From positions 1-6,315 of the forward strand of contig USMU01000075.1 of the NCBI GenBank assembly GCA_900555925.1: a stretch of 6,315 bases of DNA, given 5' to 3'. Shown here one piece after another: positions 1 through 5,704 of this stretch. The stretch is from an uncultured Clostridium sp. (lineage in GTDB: Bacteria; Bacillota; Clostridia; Christensenellales; Borkfalkiaceae). The notes below the pieces were generated by a model. That model saw only the letters and a program-made list of their open reading frames with translations. It was not told where the DNA came from and ran no database searches. The stretch's first letter is position 1. Each line of letters begins with the position of its first letter. The translations under genes and the position numbers were made by a program.

Positions 1-451
1 GCAGGGACCTGCCGGAACGTCGGCAAACGTAGAATCGATAACGGCCTATTCTACCCCCACAGCGCCTGTTACTAGCGGCTCTACCTTGATATTTGACAGA
101 AATGGAATTCAAAACGGAACTGCTATCAGCCATGCTCTGAATACTTCCGATTTCATAATTACGCAACCAGGGGTATATTATGTGTTTTATAAAGGGACGG
201 CGACCCCCGGTTTAGGAATTACTCTCCCTGCAGCAAACTTTTTGTTTCTCAGACTCAACGGAGTAAATGTAGCAAGTTCAGAGACGACAAGTATTTTCAC
301 TGACGCGATGGACGACGAAGTGCAATCGCTTTCGGGAATCGTAAACGTATCTTCCGTACCTTCTACTCTATCTATTGTTTCCTCAGGAGATACTTTTAAT
401 TATTCTGTCACCTCTTTGACTATATTTCGTCTTGGTGATATTCCATCATAA
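1..451 (+). CDS. Collagen-like protein, C-terminal BclA/TNF-like jelly-roll domain (5' partial)
   Basis: The reading frame is open from base 2 to the TAA at 449-451 (149 visible residues), so the gene begins left of the window; the ATG at 86 is internal. The first residues, QGPAGTSANV, look like the last Gly-X-Y triplet of a collagen-like repeat plus a linker. The remaining ~135 residues are rich in Ser, Thr, Val and Ile with a spaced beta-strand pattern: NGTAISH, FIITQPGVYYVFYKG, FLFLRLNGV, and a final SLTIFRLGDIPS. This layout is known from BclA-type exosporium glycoproteins and other Firmicute collagen-like proteins, whose C-terminal domains form C1q/TNF-like trimers on the spore or cell surface. 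No cysteines are visible, and no sorting signal or membrane segment follows the domain. A phage tail-fibre protein with a collagen-like stalk is the main alternative. A strong terminator follows 10 bases after the stop. Family call moderate, since the repeat region is not visible. Confidence 0.72.
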   Translation, partial: QGPAGTSANVESITAYSTPTAPVTSGSTLIFDRNGIQNGTAISHALNTSDFIITQPGVYYVFYKGTATPGLGITLPAANFLFLRLNGVNVASSETTSIFTDAMDDEVQSLSGIVNVSSVPSTLSIVSSGDTFNYSVTSLTIFRLGDIPS

Positions 452-460
452 TTAAGCAGA

Positions 461-489
461 AAAAGCAGGCCTTATAGCCTGCTTTTTTT
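461..489. terminator. Bidirectional Rho-independent terminator between convergent genes
   Basis: The arms at 461-470 (AAAAGCAGGC) and 477-486 (GCCTGCTTTT) pair perfectly across a six-base loop, CTTATA. On the plus strand the hairpin runs into seven T (483-489), ending the collagen-like gene. On the minus strand the same stem runs into five T (complement of 460-464), so it can also end the RidA-family transcript, whose stop codon is about 50 bases away. Confidence 0.9.
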
Positions 490-541
490 GCCTATAAATA
501 TATATATTATTTTCAGAGGAATAAAGTTGCTTCGGAAAAAA

Positions 542-907
542 TCACCCGCAATACGCAATCGCATCCACCTGAAACAATAATTCCCTTATGCCTTCCGTAT
601 GAGCAAATTCCGTTTGTATGGATTTACGTGCCGGATATTTATCGTGAAATCTCTCCTTTATGACTTTCTCCATAACGGAAATATTCCAAATATCTCGGAA
701 CAGGCAGTCCATTTGAACAACATTTTCCAAAGTAAGCCCTACCAGTCGTAATCTTTTTTCCATTTCGTCAAACGCACCGTTTATCTGCTCTTCGACAGAC
801 TTTCCGATATTCCCGACGCAATAATTCAAAAAACAGTAATTGCCTGCTTTCACAATTCCGCTATGCGCCCAATCTTCATTTACATCGTATCTTTCAATTT
901 TACTCAT
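542..907 (-). CDS. RidA/YjgF/UK114-family protein
   Basis: This 121-residue protein matches the RidA family in length and pattern: an N-terminal strand region (HSGIVKAG, residues 15-22), a central helix with EEQINGAFDEMEKRL (39-53), ENVVQMDCLFRDI (61-73), and a C-terminal PARKSIQTE...FQVDAIAY (92-119). Classical RidA trimers in the cytosol hydrolyse reactive enamine/imine intermediates made by PLP enzymes such as threonine dehydratase. Arg94 aligns with the substrate-binding Arg105 of Escherichia coli RidA. By my hand alignment, Gln113 sits where E. coli has Glu120, implicated in activating water, so deaminase activity is uncertain and this may be another Rid subfamily. The ATG at 907 is preceded by AAGGAG (complement of 915-920) at good spacing. 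It stands alone: the tRNA terminator lies upstream and the shared terminator downstream. I see no convincing promoter in the leader. Confidence 0.9.
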   Translation of the reverse strand: MSKIERYDVNEDWAHSGIVKAGNYCFLNYCVGNIGKSVEEQINGAFDEMEKRLRLVGLTLENVVQMDCLFRDIWNISVMEKVIKERFHDKYPARKSIQTEFAHTEGIRELLFQVDAIAYCG

Positions 908-1002
908 GCTTTTTCTCCTTATCTCATTTATTACTTATTTCATTAAGCGCTAAAAGCCATAAAAATCCAATCTATGAAAAAATCGTATAACCTAAAAACG
1001 GT

Positions 1003-1039
1003 AAAAAGAAAGGATTTCCGAAAAATGCGGAAACCCTTT
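1003..1039 (-). terminator. Rho-independent terminator of tRNA-Ser
   Basis: On the minus strand a 12-base-pair stem (1028-1039 with 1009-1020, one G-U pair) closes a seven-base loop. It is followed by C and then TTTTT (1003-1007). It starts 8 bases past the CCA end of the tRNA, and probably also stops any transcript reading through from the fructokinase gene. Confidence 0.9.
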
Positions 1040-1046
1040 TGACAGC

Positions 1047-1136
1047 TGGCGCAGAGAAAGGGATTTGAACCCTTGTATACATTCCTGCATAACACGATTT
1101 CGAATCGTGCGCGTTCGACCGCTCCGCCATCTCTGC
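1047..1136 (-). tRNA. tRNA-Ser (anticodon CGA)
   Basis: On the minus strand this 90-base sequence folds as a class II tRNA. The acceptor arms GCAGAGA (1130-1136) and TCTCTGC (1051-1057) pair over 7 bp, followed by discriminator G and an encoded CCA (1047-1049). The anticodon arm is CACGA-TTCGAAA-TCGTG, giving anticodon CGA, which reads the serine codon UCG. The long variable arm pairs TATGCA with TGTATA around GGAA, as expected for serine. The T arm is AAGGG-TTCAAAT-CCCTT. A promoter sits just upstream and a terminator just downstream, so it can be transcribed as a single-tRNA unit. Confidence 0.97.
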
Positions 1137-1145
1137 ATCGTTAGT

Positions 1146-1174
1146 ATTATATACTATCCGAGCAAAAAAAGCAA
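1146..1174 (-). promoter_or_regulatory. Sigma-A-type promoter of tRNA-Ser
   Basis: On the minus strand TTGCTT (1169-1174) and a perfect TATAAT (1146-1151) are separated by 17 bases. The tRNA 5' end at 1136 lies 10 bases below the -10 box, so initiation would fall only a few bases before the mature 5' end. Confidence 0.85.
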
Positions 1175-1221
1175 CTCTTTTTATGCCGTTTTCAAAGGTT
1201 TTCCTGCGCTTTTCAAATATG

Positions 1222-2106
1222 TTATCTCGAAGCAAGAGCTCCTTTATGTTGCGTGGCGGCTGCGCCCGCTATATTTGCCTGAGAAAGAATATTTTTAAGT
1301 TCTTCTTCGGACAATTTCTCTAACTTTTTACCGTCTAATCCTGCTAAAGCAGTACCATAAAATGCGTCGCCCGCTCCTGTCGTATCCACGGGCTTGACCG
1401 ATACCGTCTCTACAAAGCCGCGCAGCTTGCCGAGTTGATAATAGCTTCCTTTACCGCCCATCGTAATAAGAAGTAAACCACTCTTTTTATTCAGCCTCTC
1501 AGCTCCTTTTTCTATGTCTTTTTCCCCTGTAAACAGTTCCAATTCATCTTCCGAAAATTTCAGTATATCCGCCTTTTCGATATACGGCAAGTAAATATTC
1601 TTTGCTTCTTCAAAATCAGAATACAAATCGGAACGAAAGTTAACATCAAAGCTCAAAAGTTTTCCTGCCTGATGAACTTTCTCGACAATCTTCTGTGCAA
1701 AAAGGCATCCCTTTTCCTCACTTAGCATTAAAGAACCTAAATGAACGATGTCTGCCTTCCCCAAATTTTCAAAAACAGGAGACGATATATCGATATGAAA
1801 ATCAGCCGTATCGTGACGAAAAAATCCGAAATTTCTCTCGCCATTCTGCAAAGTTACAAAGGCAAGTGTAGTATTACGAACCTCATCCGTCTGAATTTTG
1901 CATAAATCCAAATTTTCTTTGGAGGCATATTTTTTCAAATAATTTCCCACGGGATCTTTTCCTACCCGACCGATAAATCCTACTTTTGCCCCTGCATGTT
2001 TTGCATTGACGGCAACATTAAAGGGCGCTCCACCGCAACACATGCGAAATTTCGTCTCATCTTCTCCGATAAAATCCGCCAAAATTTCTCCAATTGATAA
2101 TATCAT
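1222..2106 (-). CDS. PfkB-family sugar kinase, probable fructokinase
   Basis: The 294-residue protein has the ribokinase/PfkB layout. The N-terminal MILSIGEILADFIG carries the substrate-binding Asp. GGAPFNVAVNAKHAGAKVGF (25-44) is the first PfkB signature region and GRVGKDPVG (46-54) follows. FDVNFR (153-158) is typical of fructokinases, and DTTGAGDAF (241-249) is the second signature with an anion hole and catalytic base Asp247. The expected reaction is ATP-dependent phosphorylation of fructose to fructose 6-phosphate in the cytosol, feeding glycolysis (ScrK-like). It ends ...QHKGALASR, slightly shorter than the usual ~310-320 residues, but all catalytic motifs are present. The ATG at 2106 has AAGGA (complement of 2114-2118) upstream. 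No sugar transporter or sucrose hydrolase gene is adjacent, so the exact sugar is inferred. There is no clear terminator between its stop and the tRNA-Ser. Confidence 0.9.
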   Translation of the reverse strand: MILSIGEILADFIGEDETKFRMCCGGAPFNVAVNAKHAGAKVGFIGRVGKDPVGNYLKKYASKENLDLCKIQTDEVRNTTLAFVTLQNGERNFGFFRHDTADFHIDISSPVFENLGKADIVHLGSLMLSEEKGCLFAQKIVEKVHQAGKLLSFDVNFRSDLYSDFEEAKNIYLPYIEKADILKFSEDELELFTGEKDIEKGAERLNKKSGLLLITMGGKGSYYQLGKLRGFVETVSVKPVDTTGAGDAFYGTALAGLDGKKLEKLSEEELKNILSQANIAGAAATQHKGALASR

Positions 2107-2132
2107 AAGGTTGTCCTTCGCTTTTTTTCGAT

Positions 2133-2161
2133 ATTATACCATAAAAAAGTCTATCTGTCAA
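2133..2161 (-). promoter_or_regulatory. Perfect-consensus sigma-A promoter for the fructokinase gene
   Basis: On the minus strand TTGACA (2156-2161) and TATAAT (2133-2138) are separated by exactly 17 bases, matching the consensus at all 12 positions. The start codon is about 26 bases below the -10 box, so the leader is short. I see no inverted repeat over the promoter that would suggest an operator. Confidence 0.92.
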
Positions 2162-2173
2162 TTTTTATGAAAT

Positions 2174-2204
2174 AAAAAAGCACTTCCGATAGTTTGAAGT
2201 GCTT
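2174..2204 (-). terminator. Rho-independent terminator of the fumarate reductase-like operon
   Basis: On the minus strand AAGCACTTC (2196-2204) pairs perfectly with GAAGTGCTT (2178-2186) around a nine-base loop and runs into T (2174-2177). It lies about 12 bases after the stop of the PQ-loop gene and just before the fructokinase promoter, separating the two transcription units. Confidence 0.9.
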
Positions 2205-2215
2205 CTTTATTCTTT

Positions 2216-2560
2216 TTAAGCCTGTTCCCGAGGGGATTCAGCCGCTCTTTTCGCATCCAATTTTTTATTGCGGAAATAAATCGCGAGTGCCGTTAAAATC
2301 ATGCAAAGATTTATGATATAGAAAACAAACGCCAAAATCTTCAACCAATCCCAATAGGCGACACCCGCTTGCATGCTGTTTGCCCAGGCAAAAATCTTAC
2401 TTAAAATCCCGCCCACATATCCGATGCCGATCAAAATCGTAAATTGCAGGCTCGTTCCCTTCGTCGTTCTTGCCTTATACGCACGAACAATATTGAAGGG
2501 CCAGGAGGCTCCGAAACAGAGCACCATAACGATTTCAAAAACTGTTGCAAAAGTTTCCAT
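2216..2560 (-). CDS. Small three-helix membrane protein, PQ-loop/SemiSWEET-like
   Basis: The protein has 114 residues from the ATG at 2560, which is preceded by GGAGG at five bases. An in-frame TTG at 2575 would overlap the upstream stop and lacks such a site, so I prefer the ATG. Three hydrophobic segments are visible (about 5-24, 38-59 and 71-96), followed by a charged tail, RNKKLDAKRAAESPREQA. The first helix ends in SWPFNIVRAYKARTTKGTSL (19-38), which resembles the PQ-loop followed by the K/T-S segment of SemiSWEET transporters, with PF in place of PQ. SemiSWEETs are three-helix proteins that dimerise to move small sugars across the membrane. It is the last gene of the operon, 11 bases after the flavoprotein stop, so it should be made with the redox proteins. 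It does not resemble the FrdC/FrdD anchors and no haem-ligand pattern is evident. Membrane topology is secure; the family is probable and the substrate unknown. Confidence 0.68.
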   Translation of the reverse strand: METFATVFEIVMVLCFGASWPFNIVRAYKARTTKGTSLQFTILIGIGYVGGILSKIFAWANSMQAGVAYWDWLKILAFVFYIINLCMILTALAIYFRNKKLDAKRAAESPREQA

Positions 2561-2571
2561 GATTTCCTCCG

Positions 2572-4176
2572 TCAATTATCCTTTCTTCTGTAATCGGGCA
2601 ACAGACGAGGCGAAGGCATTTCGGAACTAATTCCAGCAGCTTTCAGCTCTTTTTCATAATCTTTGACAAAATCCAACGTCAAAGATTTGAGCGCCACCGA
2701 CTTGCACTTTTCGCCGGCTTGACGACCGGCATTACGCCCGAATACGATGATATCGAGCAACGAATTTCCCATCAAGCGGTTTGTGCCGTGAATTCCTCCG
2801 ACCGCTTCTCCCGCGACATAGAGATTTTCCACTCCCGACATTCCGTTTGCGGAAATATCGATGCCGCCATTCTGGTAATGCAAAGTCGGATAAACGAGAA
2901 TGGGCTCCTTGCGGATATCGATACCGTATTTTCCGAACATTCTCATCATTGCGGGAATACGCTTTTCGATCGTTCCTTCGCCGTTGACCATTTCGATGAG
3001 CGGCGTATCCAGCCAGACGCCTTCTCCGTCCGTCGTGGCAATTCCGCCGCCGTTCTTTTTACATTCGCGAATAATCGCAGAAGCCGTAACGTCGCGCGTT
3101 TCCAAAGGATTGACGAACGCCACGCCGTCCTTATTGACGAGCTGAGCGCCGAGCGAACGCACCTTCTCGGTGACGAGTGCACCGTAAATCTGCGTAGGAC
3201 AAGCCGCGCCAGTGGGATGATATTGCAATGTCTCGGGATAGAGCAACTTTGCCCCCGCGCGATAGGCGAGCACGAGCCCGTCCGCCGTCGCGCCGTAGTG
3301 ATTCGAAGTAGGGAAACCCTGATAATGCAGTCTGCCCGCTCCGCCCGTCGCGATAATCACCGTCTTTGCGCGGGCAACGAGAATTTCCTTCGTTTCCATA
3401 TTCAGGAGCACGGCACCGGCAACCTTTCCGTCCGTATCCTTGATAAGCTCGATTGCGGAAGTAAAATCCACTACCGTGATGCCGCGATTTAAGACCTCGT
3501 CGCGCAGAACGCGCATGATTTCGGAACCCGAATAGTCGCGGCAGGCGTGCATTCTCTTGCGGGAAGTACCGCCGCCATGCGTCGTAATCATCGTTCCGTC
3601 GGGAGCTTTATCGAACATGACGCCGAGGTTATTCAGCCATTGAATGGCCTCGGGAGCTTCGTTGACGAGCTTATAGAGAAGCTCGGGTTTATTCTTGAAA
3701 TGTCCGCCCCCGAACGCGTCGAGATAATGGATTGCGGGGCTGTCGTTTTCCTTATCCGCAGCTTGAATGCCGCCCTCAGCCATTGCCGTATTCGCATCGC
3801 CCAAACGGAGCTTGGTAGCTATCATTACGTTTGCTCCGCAGTTATCCGCTTCGATTGCCGCCGAAGCGCCCGCGCCGCCGCCGCCGATAATTAAAACGTC
3901 TACGTCGTAATCGGGCGCGGAAAGATCGATATTCATATCGAGCACGCGGGAACGTCCCTCCAAGAGCGCCGCAAGTTCGTGCAAAACCTTGCCTCCCTTA
4001 TTGGGACCGACTTTGAGTTCTTCGTATGCGGAAGTGATGTAATCGGGGTGGAAGGAAGCGAGAACCTCGTCCTTTTCTTCCGCCGTCATTCTCCGAATTT
4101 CCGCACCGAAACGGGAAGCGCGCGTCGCTTCCACCTTTTTCATGGACACTAATTGTTCTTCGGTGTACTGATACAT
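2572..4176 (-). CDS. FrdA/SdhA-like FAD flavoprotein, fumarate reductase-type catalytic subunit
   Basis: This 534-residue protein belongs to the fumarate reductase/succinate dehydrogenase/L-aspartate oxidase flavoprotein family. Residues 1-90 are an extension with no Rossmann motif. VLIIGGGGAGASAA (94-107) is the dinucleotide fold for FAD, and NTAMAEGGIQAA (129-140) and ATGGAGRL (276-283) contact it. Aligned by hand with E. coli FrdA, the dicarboxylate and proton-transfer residues are kept: His320 (YHPTG), Thr336-Glu337, Arg361 (ETRD), His433 (HYQNGG) and Arg467 (GTNRLMGNSL). The histidine that binds FAD covalently in FrdA/SdhA is Asn129 here, so FAD should be non-covalent. After the FAD domain only ~45 residues remain, so the usual C-terminal helical domain is missing. 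The likely reaction is reduction of fumarate to succinate in the cytoplasm, fed by the adjacent FrdB-like protein; another unsaturated acid is possible. NadB is less likely given the partners. The ATG at 4176 has AAGGAG overlapping the upstream stop. The gene is clearly G+C-richer than the fructokinase gene. Confidence 0.9.
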   Translation of the reverse strand: MYQYTEEQLVSMKKVEATRASRFGAEIRRMTAEEKDEVLASFHPDYITSAYEELKVGPNKGGKVLHELAALLEGRSRVLDMNIDLSAPDYDVDVLIIGGGGAGASAAIEADNCGANVMIATKLRLGDANTAMAEGGIQAADKENDSPAIHYLDAFGGGHFKNKPELLYKLVNEAPEAIQWLNNLGVMFDKAPDGTMITTHGGGTSRKRMHACRDYSGSEIMRVLRDEVLNRGITVVDFTSAIELIKDTDGKVAGAVLLNMETKEILVARAKTVIIATGGAGRLHYQGFPTSNHYGATADGLVLAYRAGAKLLYPETLQYHPTGAACPTQIYGALVTEKVRSLGAQLVNKDGVAFVNPLETRDVTASAIIRECKKNGGGIATTDGEGVWLDTPLIEMVNGEGTIEKRIPAMMRMFGKYGIDIRKEPILVYPTLHYQNGGIDISANGMSGVENLYVAGEAVGGIHGTNRLMGNSLLDIIVFGRNAGRQAGEKCKSVALKSLTLDFVKDYEKELKAAGISSEMPSPRLLPDYRRKDN

Positions 4177-4186
4177 ACGCTTCTCC

Positions 4187-4861
4187 TTATTTTTCTATCT
4201 CTCTGTGATTATAAAGTTCTTTCATTTCTTCAACGGGCTTTTGCATGAGATTTTCGAGAAGGGATTCGAATTTTCCTTCTTTGATTTCTTCTACCCGCTT
4301 TTCGAGATGTTCGCTCTTCGGCGCGAGGTATTTTCCCGTGAGTCGCCTTGCGAGCTCCGCGACCTGCGGGTGAGAAATTCCCGCGGGACAACGCGAAGAA
4401 CATACTCCGCACATCACGCAGTCGAAACTTTCCTCCGCACATTTTTCGTATTCGCCGCGCTGCGCGTAGGCAATGTACTGCATGACGTTCAGGCCCTGCG
4501 TACAGCTCTTTGTGCAGGCGTTACAGCCGATACAAGAATAGATTTCGGGATACAGCTGCATCATAATCTGCTGCGTGGGCTTTATCTTTTCGATGTCATA
4601 AACTTGCTTTACCAGCGGGAAGAAAGGCAGCGTCGCCACGTACATTCCTTCCTCTACCTGCGTCTGACAGGCAAGGCAGGTTTTGAGTTCCTGCTGACCT
4701 TTAATGCGGTAAATGGTCGCGCACGCACCGCAGAAGCCGTTTCTGCAACCGCAGCCGCGAACGAGCTGATATCCCGCATATTCCATCGCTTTCATAATCG
4801 TCAGACTTTCGGGAACCTGATATCTTTTCCCGAAAAGATAAACGTTTACCAAATTTTCCAT
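4187..4861 (-). CDS. FrdB/TfrB-like iron-sulfur subunit, [2Fe-2S] plus two [4Fe-4S] motifs
   Basis: The protein has 224 residues. The N-terminal ~80 form a ferredoxin-like [2Fe-2S] domain with Cys39-x4-Cys44-x2-Cys47-x14-Cys62, the spacing of FrdB/SdhB; Cys37 and Cys65 are extra. The alpha-helical domain carries CIGCNACTKSC (Cys110, 113, 116, 120) and CVMCGVCSSRCP (Cys148, 151, 154, 158). Both are complete CX2CX2CX3C motifs, so two [4Fe-4S] clusters are expected. Quinone-linked FrdB/SdhB instead has a [3Fe-4S] cluster as its last centre. The pattern is closer to the iron-sulfur parts of HdrC or thiol:fumarate reductase TfrB. The C-terminal ~45 residues are charged and helical. It probably carries electrons from the NAD(P)H-side subunits to the flavoprotein encoded 10 bases downstream. 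The ATG at 4861 has AAGGAG (complement of 4868-4873) at six bases. The two genes are adjacent in the order B then A. Confidence 0.9.
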   Translation of the reverse strand: MENLVNVYLFGKRYQVPESLTIMKAMEYAGYQLVRGCGCRNGFCGACATIYRIKGQQELKTCLACQTQVEEGMYVATLPFFPLVKQVYDIEKIKPTQQIMMQLYPEIYSCIGCNACTKSCTQGLNVMQYIAYAQRGEYEKCAEESFDCVMCGVCSSRCPAGISHPQVAELARRLTGKYLAPKSEHLEKRVEEIKEGKFESLLENLMQKPVEEMKELYNHREIEK

Positions 4862-4876
4862 GATATTCTCCTTCGC

Positions 4877-5704
4877 TCAATACTCGTCGGGCAGTTCGTC
4901 CAGCTCATCCATGCGGAATACGGGTCCGTCCTTACAGACGAATTTGTCTCCGACGTTACATCTGCCGCATTTGCCGATACCGCACTTCATACGAAGTTCC
5001 AGCGTCGTATATACGCGGGATTTGTCGAACCCAAGTTCCAAAAGCCCTGCCAGAGTGAATTTAATCATGATGGGAGGTCCGCAAAGAACCGCCGTCATGT
5101 TCGGATCGAGCCCCAATTCCTTGACGTAAGCGGGCACAAAACCGACATGTCCGTTCCAACCTTCCTGCGGACGGTCTATGGTAAGGTAGACTTCAAAATC
5201 GGGCTCCTTTTCCCATTCGGTGCGTATCTCCTCAATATCTACGAGATCATCTTTGCTCCGAGCGCCGTAAACCACGACGACTTTCCCGTAATTTTTACGG
5301 TAATGCCTGATATAGTTGATGACGCTTCTCAAAGGCGCAAGGCCGATACCGCCCGCGATAAACAGCATGTCTTTCCCCTTGAAATCCTCCTCGACGGGGA
5401 AATTTCTGCCGTAGGGGCCGCGTACGGTAATCTGCTGCCCCACTTCGAGGGAATGAATGACTTCCGTGACACAGCCGCATTTTTTGATGGAAAATTCCAT
5501 GAATTCCTCGTTCGTGGGAGAAGAAGTGATGGAGAACATACACTCACCGACGCCGGGGACGGAAACCATCGCACACTGACCGGGCAAATGTTCGAACAGC
5601 TTTTTGCCGTCCGTCCCGACGACGCGGAAGGTCTTGACGTCGGGCGTATCCTTTCGAATATCCGTGATTACACCGATTTTCGGAATGAGATTTTCATTAA
5701 TCAT
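4877..5704 (-). CDS. FAD/NAD(P)H-binding reductase subunit with C-terminal [2Fe-2S] (AsrB/FlxA/PyrK type)
   Basis: This 275-residue protein has the ferredoxin-NADP reductase-like fold. Residues ~8-105 form the FAD barrel, with MFSITSSP (56-63) in place of the usual RxYS motif and GPYGRNFP (96-103). AGGIGLAPLRS (117-127) begins the NAD(P)-binding domain, which ends in CGPPIM (208-213). A C-terminal cluster loop has Cys241, Cys246, Cys249 and Cys257 (C-x4-C-x2-C-x7-C), the [2Fe-2S] site of dihydroorotate dehydrogenase electron-transfer subunit PyrK, anaerobic sulfite reductase AsrB and FlxA. It should oxidise NADH or NADPH and split the hydride into single electrons for the iron-sulfur partners. 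Neither PyrD nor AsrC is nearby; the next genes are FrdB- and FrdA-like, which points to a fumarate reductase-type acceptor. The ATG at 5704 overlaps the upstream gene by 8 bases and has GGGAGG before it. NADH versus NADPH cannot be decided by eye. Confidence 0.92.
   Translation of the reverse strand: MINENLIPKIGVITDIRKDTPDVKTFRVVGTDGKKLFEHLPGQCAMVSVPGVGECMFSITSSPTNEEFMEFSIKKCGCVTEVIHSLEVGQQITVRGPYGRNFPVEEDFKGKDMLFIAGGIGLAPLRSVINYIRHYRKNYGKVVVVYGARSKDDLVDIEEIRTEWEKEPDFEVYLTIDRPQEGWNGHVGFVPAYVKELGLDPNMTAVLCGPPIMIKFTLAGLLELGFDKSRVYTTLELRMKCGIGKCGRCNVGDKFVCKDGPVFRMDELDELPDEY

Noticed and set aside
493..513. TA-rich run that could be a promoter or repeat
   Set aside because: It lies between two convergent gene ends, so no gene needs a promoter there, and the TA run is short and imperfect.
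908..1002. Promoter for the RidA-family gene
   Set aside because: The best pair, TTGGAT and TTAATG at about 18 bases, is a weak match in A+T-rich DNA. I cannot separate it from chance.
1047..1080. tRNA-Ser 3' end as an integration (att) site
   Set aside because: I found no second copy of the tRNA 3' end in the window and no integrase gene nearby.
972..1298. Short open frames on both strands over the tRNA-Ser region
   Set aside because: They run through the tRNA, its promoter or its terminator, which account for the sequence.
2561..2575. TTG at 2575 as start of the PQ-loop protein
   Set aside because: It overlaps the flavoprotein stop and has no good ribosome binding site. The ATG at 2560 has GGAGG five bases upstream, just before the first membrane helix.
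2719..3492. A 257-codon plus-strand open frame inside the flavoprotein gene
   Set aside because: It lies wholly antisense to the FAD flavoprotein, is rich in Arg and His as antisense frames often are, and has no motif.
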